Positions 57,998-64,000 of a stretch of DNA of 64,000 nucleotides are shown here, one piece after another. Origin of the DNA: Lepisosteus oculatus (taxonomy: Eukaryota; Chordata; Actinopteri; Semionotiformes; Lepisosteidae); NCBI RefSeq assembly GCF_040954835.1, contig NC_090697.1, positions 8,541,001 through 8,605,000 on the forward strand, read 5' to 3'. Both the position numbers and the translations under genes were made by a program. The number at the start of each line of letters is the position of its first letter. Position 1 is the stretch's first letter. Under the pieces are notes generated by a model. The model did not search any database and was not told where the DNA came from. It was given only the letters and a program-made list of their open reading frames with translations.

Positions 57998-58599
57998 CAA
58001 ATTGGGGTGATGGAATTCTTATCTAAGAATGGGCACTTTCAAATCCTCCTTTTTTACTCAAACTTGGAATTGTTGAACTTACTGTTTAAATGTATACTAG
58101 TTGCTTTTGTTTTATTGTATAGTGCCTTGAGATGATGAAAGTCTGTTATATTGCGTCAGAGTGATGAAAGATGAACAATATTGTCCTCACCTGCAGGAGT
58201 GTATACTGTACATGTGTGACTGTATGCTACAATGATTTGGGAGCTACAAATATTGATGCCTTTTACACTTAACCTTAGACCTCAGTCAGATTGTTAGATG
58301 TCTTGATAATTCCCGTGAATTATCAGTTCATTAATGCTTTTCCGTGCCGTCGTGGAAAACGTATCACCACAGCCGCCCGTCCGGAAACCCCAAAACGTGC
58401 TTGTGTTGAATTTGTTTTTTGTGAATGAACTGCTTTTGCCTTTAACGGAAAAAACAAAATTAAAATTCGTAGGCGATATCGCATTAACACTGCCCCGACA
58501 TGTGATCGAAAACGTTTTACACGTTTAAATGCTGTTGAAGTACACACGAGCGGGGGATAAGAAAACGGTTAAAAGAAATACGATTGAATTATTCTGAAA

Positions 58600-60260
58600 T
58601 TATTCACTTTTCCTCCCGCGTTTGCGCACAAGTCCTCCGGGTTTCGCCCGGCTCCGCTGCGCTTAGCAACAGTAACAATAGAAAGCACCTCGGTTTCTAG
58701 GCGACGCGCTGAAGGGGATCCCCTGACCCACCCGCCGCGTCAATCGCCTCCAACGCATCTCCCCTCTTTGTTCTGAGCGCCGCGTTCACGCCGAGTTCAG
58801 CGGGGACGCGCCCCTCGGCGGCCCAGGCCCCTCCCGTCATTGATGGAGCGGGTAGCCCCTCCCCCCTCCCCGCAAGCCCCGCCCCCGTCCCCCAACCCCT
58901 CGTGGTTGTCAGGCTGGAGCCGGCCGCTCTTTCCGCGAGAAAGCCGAGCCCGTGCGCGGCTGTGCGAGAAACCCCATCGATACGACCACACTCGCAGCGT
59001 GAGCGCGGCCGCCATTTTACACCATCCTGTGGAGTGGGGAGCAGAGCTGGGTCTGCGCTGTGGAGCTGCACGCCTTTCTCCTTCTTTTTTTTACACCCTT
59101 CCTTCCGAAAGAATACATTACCACACGGCTGAGTGATCCATCGCCAGGTAAATATGTGCGACGGCGTGGGGGCGGCGGCCGCCTGGAAGTTTTGCGGCTG
59201 GTACTTTTGTTTTAGCAGTGTTTTCAAACAACGTGCCTCCGATTCTGGATGGTGTCTCCACACCGGCTTTTTGAAAATGGACTCCAGTTATGTGGCGGCA
59301 CGTTGACCAGCTAGGCCTTTGCACACCCGATCGATTTTTTTTTCCCCTCCTAACAAGCTACTGTGGGAAAGCATGGCGTTTTGTCCTGCAGTGTCGGCGT
59401 TGTGTAAGTTAACGAGTAGTGCTTGTGCCGCGTTTCTATTTTCGCCCACAGTGCTTGGGATCTGCACATTTCATTCATAAGGCCCCCGCGATTTCCCAAA
59501 CCCAAAAGCTGAAAGGAGTGGGGGGGGGGAGTTTTCAGACGGATTTGCAAGCGGGGACGGCAGCGGTTACCGTGACATTAAACCGGACGGCACCACGTTG
59601 GGTGCCCAAAAAGGTGCTCTGTGAGGCGCGGTGTCATTTTTTCCCCTTTCGCCGTTAAAACACTCCCTTTTACTCCGGTTCCACACCTTGAAACTTTGAA
59701 GGTGCTCTGACGTGGATGGCGAACTCCTGCTCCCATTTTGTTTTTGTTTTAATTTCCCCGAGGAAATCAACCCTTTGCCGGCTAGCTTGAACCTAGCTGT
59801 GGCGATCCCGTTTTGCAGCCGCGCCATCACCGTACGATGGCCGTGGTTGAAGCCGTGCTCGGCGGTGGTGAGCCGGGGAGCCGCCGCTGGCCTAAAACAC
59901 GTGTGCTCTGCAGCCGGAGCCCAGCAGCCCGCACGGGCGTGGAGGGGCTTTGTTCGGCTCCTGCCTCTCGGCTCCACGCCGAAAGGCGGGAAGGCTTTGT
60001 GAAACCTTATTTGCGATAAAAAAAAACGCAACCTTGACGGCGATCCAGCGAGAACCCCCAACTCGGATCGTTGGATTTTGCACTTGCTATTTTGTTCCGA
60101 GGCGCACCTGGCGTCCGTTTAGCGAGAGGGCATGCGCTGGGGGGGGCGCTCAGGTGTAAAAAGCGTATAAAATGTTTTGAGAACCGGTGTCTGATCGCAG
60201 TAGCCCAGCTACACGCATGTGACCTGCTCGTAAGGGTGCTGCCGAGAGCCCTCGGTGTCT
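58600..60260. promoter_or_regulatory. CpG-rich promoter region of SYNCRIP
   Basis: Base composition changes abruptly at about 58.6 kb from AT-rich to strongly GC- and CpG-rich, and stays so through the first exon and most of intron 1. Visible elements are GC boxes (CCCCGCCCCCGTCCCC near 58871) and a YY1-type CGGCCGCCATTTT at about 59007 just before the likely start. No TATA box is apparent, as expected for a CpG-island housekeeping promoter. The transcription start is inferred to lie near 58980-59050. Open frames of up to 188 codons on the minus strand here are a by-product of the GC-rich sequence. Confidence 0.85.
59020..59147 (+). other. syncrip: SYNCRIP exon 1, 5'-untranslated (start approximate)
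   Basis: The exon ends in CGCCAG followed by GTAAAT at 59148, a good donor. It contains no in-frame start leading into the SYNCRIP frame, so it is read as untranslated. Intron 1 (59148-60369) ends in TTTGCACAG just before the coding exon. The 5' boundary is a guess placed shortly downstream of the YY1-type motif. Confidence 0.65.
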
Positions 60261-60369
60261 TCCATGTGCATGCTTGTGCAATGTGACAAGATGATGATGT
60301 ATGCCCCTTGCTTTCTGATATTCTGTTGCCTTCGGCTTTGGATTTATTTGGCTCATTGCATTTGCACAG

Positions 60370-60529
60370 ATTTCTGGAGACATGGCAACAGAACATATTA
60401 ATGGAAACGGTACAGAAGAACCAATGGACACCACCGCTGCAGTTACCCATTCTGAACACTTCCAGACTTTATTAGAAGCTGGTCTACCACAGAAAGTTGC
60501 TGAAAAACTAGATGAAATTTACCTAGCGG
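60370..60529 (+). CDS. syncrip: SYNCRIP exon 2 (first coding exon)
   Basis: The acceptor is TTTGCACAG; 12 untranslated bases precede the ATG at 60382. It encodes residues 1-49 plus the first base of the Gly codon in LDEIYLAG, and the donor is GTAAGG. The Kozak context GAGACATGG is strong. The intron that follows is 932 bp. Confidence 0.95.
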
Positions 60530-63500
60530 GTAAGGCGCACTAAATTCCTTTCTGAAAAAAAACACAACCGTTTTCTCACTTTGTTTGCAGTTGTTGGGTG
60601 TGCAGAGGACATGATAGTTATTTCTATTTGGGATGGGCATTGAGCCGCTCGAGCAACTTTTTTGGTCTGCTAACAAAATGGGTACTGCAGTGATCAAGTA
60701 CATGTCACCATTTTTTTTTTGTTTCCAGTTCCAAATGTCTAAAGGTGTCGCACACACACGCGAGGTGCTTGTTTTTTCGAATGCTGACCGGTGCTGAAGT
60801 GCCGTGTGTTTTCAAATGGCACTCGCCGGTCAGGATCACACAGTGTCGATGTGTGAGTACAGTGTTCTGGAGCAGGACCATTGCAGTGAGGTGTCTGGAG
60901 GGGTGTATTCTGCCAGATGGGCTCAGGGTGGAACAATAGCAGCAGCTGTGCAAGGCAGGGACAGGTGATGTGGAGCCTTAAAGCACATCTTGGATATGCT
61001 AATTGCCGACATTAGTTTACAAAGCATCTGTTGTGATTAGGCAGGCCATGCTCTTGTCAGATAAGTAAATTGCAGACAGTTTATTCTTCAGACTCCTCGA
61101 AGCTGTGACACATCCCTGCCATGTTCGTTGCTCTTTTTCCCTCTTTTGAGTTGATCCTCTTTGTAAAATGAGGAATTATTCTACCTCACTGTTTTGTGTG
61201 CACCGTTTTTTAAAACTGACTGGTCTATAACTTTGCAGCCGTGTTAAAAATCTTCCCGTTTTACTGTGAAAACGTTCCATGTCCGAATGCCCGCTCTGTG
61301 ACTGTGATGCAGCTACTGTCCACATGATGCTACATATATACTGTCCTTGAGTAACTCTGTTACAGTGATGGTTTACCGCTAAGATCTGACTGGACAGGTG
61401 CTGTTGTGAGCTTCTCTGATGTGACTTTCTCTAGAATGCTAACAGGATCCCTCTTTCCCAGGCCTGGTATCTCACAGTGACCTAGATGAAAGAGCAATTG
61501 AAGCTTTGAAAGAGTTCAATGAAGAAGGAGCTCTGCAGGTTCTACTTCAGTTTAAGGACAGCGATCTCTCACATGTTCAGGTAAGTACAAGGAGGTGTAG
61601 TTGGAAGGTCTGAAGTGGAGTAAAAGCAAGAAATTGTGACTTAAATTGTTTTTATGATGTGTTTTCTTGCAGAACAAAAGTGCCTTTCTGTGCGGTGTAA
61701 TGAAGACCTACAGGCAGAGGGAGAAACAGGGGACCAAAGTGACAGAAGCCAGTAAAGGACCAGATGAAGCAAAAATAAAAGTAAGTCCAAATAAAAGAAA
61801 CTTGAGAAAAGCAGTTTTATGTTAAAAATTGTACAGTGGTCGCACTTTTAATTCAGTCACATATGTCAAGACTTTGTGCTTGTGGTTCTCATTGCTTCAG
61901 CGTCTGGTGGGTTTCATTCAGATAGGAAGCTTGGTTACTTCAGTATACCCTTAACTGAATGAACAGTGTGATTAGCCCTTTTACCCATCTCCTAGGCGTT
62001 TCGGGATACTTAGAAATACCTGTAAATTTAATGCTTAAGTAACATGGATGAGAACGATCAAGCATCGTTAATTCCACACCCAGCAGGTAAAAGCAATCCC
62101 TGTTTGGGCTGCGGAGCTGTCTGCCTGTGAAATCTTTTCACTTTCCAGTGTGGTTTTAATCTCTGTTCCTTTGAGACTTGCATGCTGGTGTAGCTCTCTG
62201 CTTCAACAACTAAAAGTTTTAGTAAGTCGCCGTGAGAAAACACGCAGCTGCAGCAGCAGCAGATGCTGGGGACAAATTAGTCTGAACTGCGAAGTCCTGG
62301 CCTGGTTCCTTACTGTGTGACAGAGGTTTATGACTGGAGTACAGGCGCTTCTAGTGCCTCAGCACTATGCTGCTCTAAAGGGCTGTAGTTTCAGTAGTCG
62401 CACCTCGTGATGAATTATTTCAGATAGGGAAGTGCTTATGTTTTAATATAAGTAGAGTATAGTGGCTAAAAAGTAGGTCAGTCCAGTGCATTTTGAAAAT
62501 TACTATTTTACTATCCAGTGCCGATTGCTGTCATTATAGGAAATTTGAGAACTTAGTAGAGTAAGAGGAATGATGCTTTGGGTGAAAATGTAGGTAATAT
62601 CTAAATATAATCAAATAAATCAACTGAAATTACATTTTGTAATTCAGTGCTTTTTTTTCCAGTTTGGAGTAGTGTAGGGACTACTAGCCTGTGTAGGTAA
62701 GAAATGTTATCTGGGTTCCTTTTGATGGCAAGGTGAAGACTCTGTAACAGGTAATCTGTTTGAGTGGACTTTCATATTTATGGATGTGTTGCAGACATTT
62801 ATTTTAAAAACTGACTGCAGGCTGGTTTTACATTCAAAGTGAAGAAATTGACTTGCATCTACCACCCACATCCTGACTCCTCCAACCCAGGCTAATTAAG
62901 CAGCTAGGAAGAGAACCTGAAACTCCATTTAATTATCCATATGGAAACATTATATTGGAGTGGGATCTTCTGTGTATACTGAATATTTCCACTTAAAGTT
63001 TTGTTGGAACTGGTTCTTGTGCTCTAATATGAATTGGTATGGTCAGTTGAGGAAATGTGTTAATTTACTGTAACCAGTGATAGATTTGTTTTGCGATCAA
63101 TTTACAGGTAAATGCACACAGAGTTTTTTCGAATAGTGTCTATTCTGATTTTTTTCAGAATCTTCTATCTGTACAGACAGCTTCAAATTTGAATATCGAC
63201 ATAATATGGGTGTTATTGGATGAAGTGAATGGTTATCGGTGAACTTATTCATTTAATTGCATTAATAATGTCTAAACTTTGTTTGGCAGGCTTTGCTGGA
63301 AAGAACTGGTTACACGCTTGATGTGACTACAGGTCAGAGAAAATATGGTGGCCCCCCTCCAGAGACGGTGTACTCGGGGCCACAACCCACTATCGGTACA
63401 GAGGTAAGGTGTCATGTCTTAAGCAACGGTTTATTTGTGTCTCCATCCTTTATGCATATTGAACGTTATATGCATATGTAATGCAGATATTACACTTTGT

Positions 63501-64000
63501 GATTGCCTTTAAAAACCTATGATATGTTCTATTCAGGTTATTTTCATTGAGATGAGCATCCAAAGTCAAAAAGTCTGGCTGTAAAGCGATTTTATTCTCT
63601 CTTTGCAGATTTTTGTTGGCAAAATTCCAAGAGATTTGTTTGAAGATGAGCTTGTGCCGTTGTTTGAAAAAGCTGGGTCTATTTGGGACCTTCGTCTCAT
63701 GATGGACCCCCTTAGTGGCCTCAATAGGGGATATGCCTTTGTCACTTTCTGCACTAAAGAAGCTGCCCAGGAGGCAGTAAAATTGGTATGTATCAGCACT
63801 ATCACTGCGCTTTTAAAGCATGGCAAGTGAAAGAGCAGGGATTTTTATCTCTTCTGTGTGTGTGATCTCTTCACAGTGTAATAACACTGAAATTCGACCT
63901 GGGAAACACATTGGTGTGTGCATCTCCGTAGCCAATAACAGACTGTTTGTGGGTTCTATTCCCAAGAGCAAAACAAAAGAACAAATTGTAGAAGAATTTG
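60382..64000 (+). CDS. syncrip: SYNCRIP (hnRNP Q), 5' part of the coding region, six coding exons, runs off window
   Basis: Heterogeneous nuclear ribonucleoprotein Q is an RNA-binding protein of nucleus and cytoplasm that acts in mRNA splicing, stability, transport and translation. Coding pieces are 60382-60529, 61462-61580, 61673-61780, 63290-63403, 63609-63785 and 63877-64000, giving 263 codons. All introns are GT-AG and the phases join without stops. Residues 1-163 form the acidic N-terminal unit with its conserved stretch around [23 protein letters not shown]1 starts at about residue 164 with RNP2 IFVGKI and carries RNP1 [11 protein letters not shown]2 begins near residue 243 with RNP2 LFVGSI; RRM3 and the RGG tail lie beyond the window. 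The start is the ATG in GGAGACATGG, opening [18 protein letters not shown]. The paralogue HNRNPR is the main alternative; the MATEH start and the lack of the HNRNPR acidic insertion near residue 12 favour SYNCRIP. The SNHG5-like neighbour supports this. Confidence 0.96.
61462..61580 (+). CDS. syncrip: SYNCRIP exon 3
   Basis: It lies between acceptor CTTTCCCAG and donor CAG|GTAAGT. It completes the split Gly codon and encodes [20 protein letters not shown] and onward to SDLSHVQ, a stretch almost invariant across vertebrate SYNCRIP and HNRNPR. The intron after it is only 92 bp. Confidence 0.95.
61673..61780 (+). CDS. syncrip: SYNCRIP exon 4
   Basis: This is a 36-codon phase-0 exon between TTTTCTTGCAG and AAA|GTAAGT. 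It encodes [20 protein letters not shown] and the following GPDEAKIK region, the last part of the N-terminal RNA-recognition unit. The next intron (61781-63289, 1.5 kb) is the longest intron seen in the gene in this window; I found no snoRNA or further exon in it. Confidence 0.95.
63290..63403 (+). CDS. syncrip: SYNCRIP exon 5
   Basis: This is a 38-codon phase-0 exon between TTTGGCAG and GAG|GTAAGG. It encodes [20 protein letters not shown] and the Gly/Pro-rich linker leading into RRM1. Confidence 0.95.
63609..63785 (+). CDS. syncrip: SYNCRIP exon 6 (RRM1)
   Basis: This is a 59-codon phase-0 exon between CTTTGCAG and TTG|GTATGT. It carries both RNP signatures of RRM1: IFVGKI at its first codons and RGYAFVTF at 63726-63749, with the aromatic residues that stack on RNA bases in canonical RRMs. 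Confidence 0.96.
63877..64000 (+). CDS. syncrip: SYNCRIP exon 7, truncated by the window edge
   Basis: It opens after CTCTTCACAG with [11 protein letters not shown], the end of RRM1, and continues into [10 protein letters not shown], the RNP2 strand of RRM2. No donor occurs before the window ends. The intron before it is 91 bp. Confidence 0.93.

Noticed and set aside
58697-59263. 188-codon open frame on the minus strand, the longest in the window
   Set aside because: It lies antisense across the SYNCRIP CpG island, where stops are rare for compositional reasons. It has Gly/Ala/Arg-rich low-complexity content, no domain, and overlaps the 5'-untranslated exon.
59567-60061. 164-codon minus-strand frame in SYNCRIP intron 1
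   Set aside because: It is GC-rich intronic sequence with several overlapping frames on both strands and no recognisable protein family.
60007-60459. 150-codon minus-strand frame over SYNCRIP exon 2
   Set aside because: It overlaps the true coding exon antisense, and its residues reflect the complement of SYNCRIP codons and intron.

Overview
The window reads as a ray-finned fish nuclear chromosome. One conserved protein-coding gene enters at the right edge, one conserved snoRNA host gene lies just upstream of it, and about 52 kb of gene-poor DNA full of decayed transposable elements lies to the left. The fish assignment rests on the repeats: 5S-rRNA-headed SINEs, tRNA-derived SINEs, CR1-like and L2-like LINEs, Ty3/gypsy solo LTRs and Tc1 relics together are typical of actinopterygians. 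I cannot name the species from sequence alone.

Right end (about 58.6-64 kb): a CpG-rich promoter, one 5'-untranslated exon and the first six coding exons of SYNCRIP (hnRNP Q) on the + strand. Every exon has consensus splice sites and the phases join cleanly. The first 263 codons are present: the N-terminal acidic RNA-recognition unit, RRM1, and the start of RRM2. The gene runs off the window.

52.2-54.7 kb: two box C/D snoRNAs of the U50 family (SNORD50), each with a terminal stem, C/D'/D boxes and a canonical 77-90 nt distance to a downstream 3' splice site. They lie in introns of a non-coding host gene, the counterpart of SNHG5/U50HG, which in human also lies directly upstream of SYNCRIP in the same orientation. 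Its promoter has a textbook ZNF143/THAP11 site and a pyrimidine-rich start region of the 5'TOP kind. Both genes thus belong to ribosome and RNA metabolism: one supplies 28S rRNA methylation guides, the other an mRNA-binding hnRNP.

0-52 kb: no open reading frame here looks like a host gene. Recognisable pieces are three to five SINE types, a nearly full-span but dead L2-like LINE (27.5-30.7 kb), several CR1-like fragments, a Ty3/gypsy pol relic (8.8-9.4 kb), solo-LTR-like elements (6.5, 16.3, 26.1 and 41.4 kb), a 1.1-kb terminal-inverted-repeat element with a nested GC-rich tRNA-like island (48.1-49.3 kb), two in-register minisatellites, and scattered hairpins. The near-palindromic word TAC(A/T)GTA recurs strikingly across the intergenic DNA and thins out over the SYNCRIP locus.

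Exon boundaries, motif positions and repeat periods were read by eye. Family names for repeats are inferences from remembered consensus structure, not database hits.
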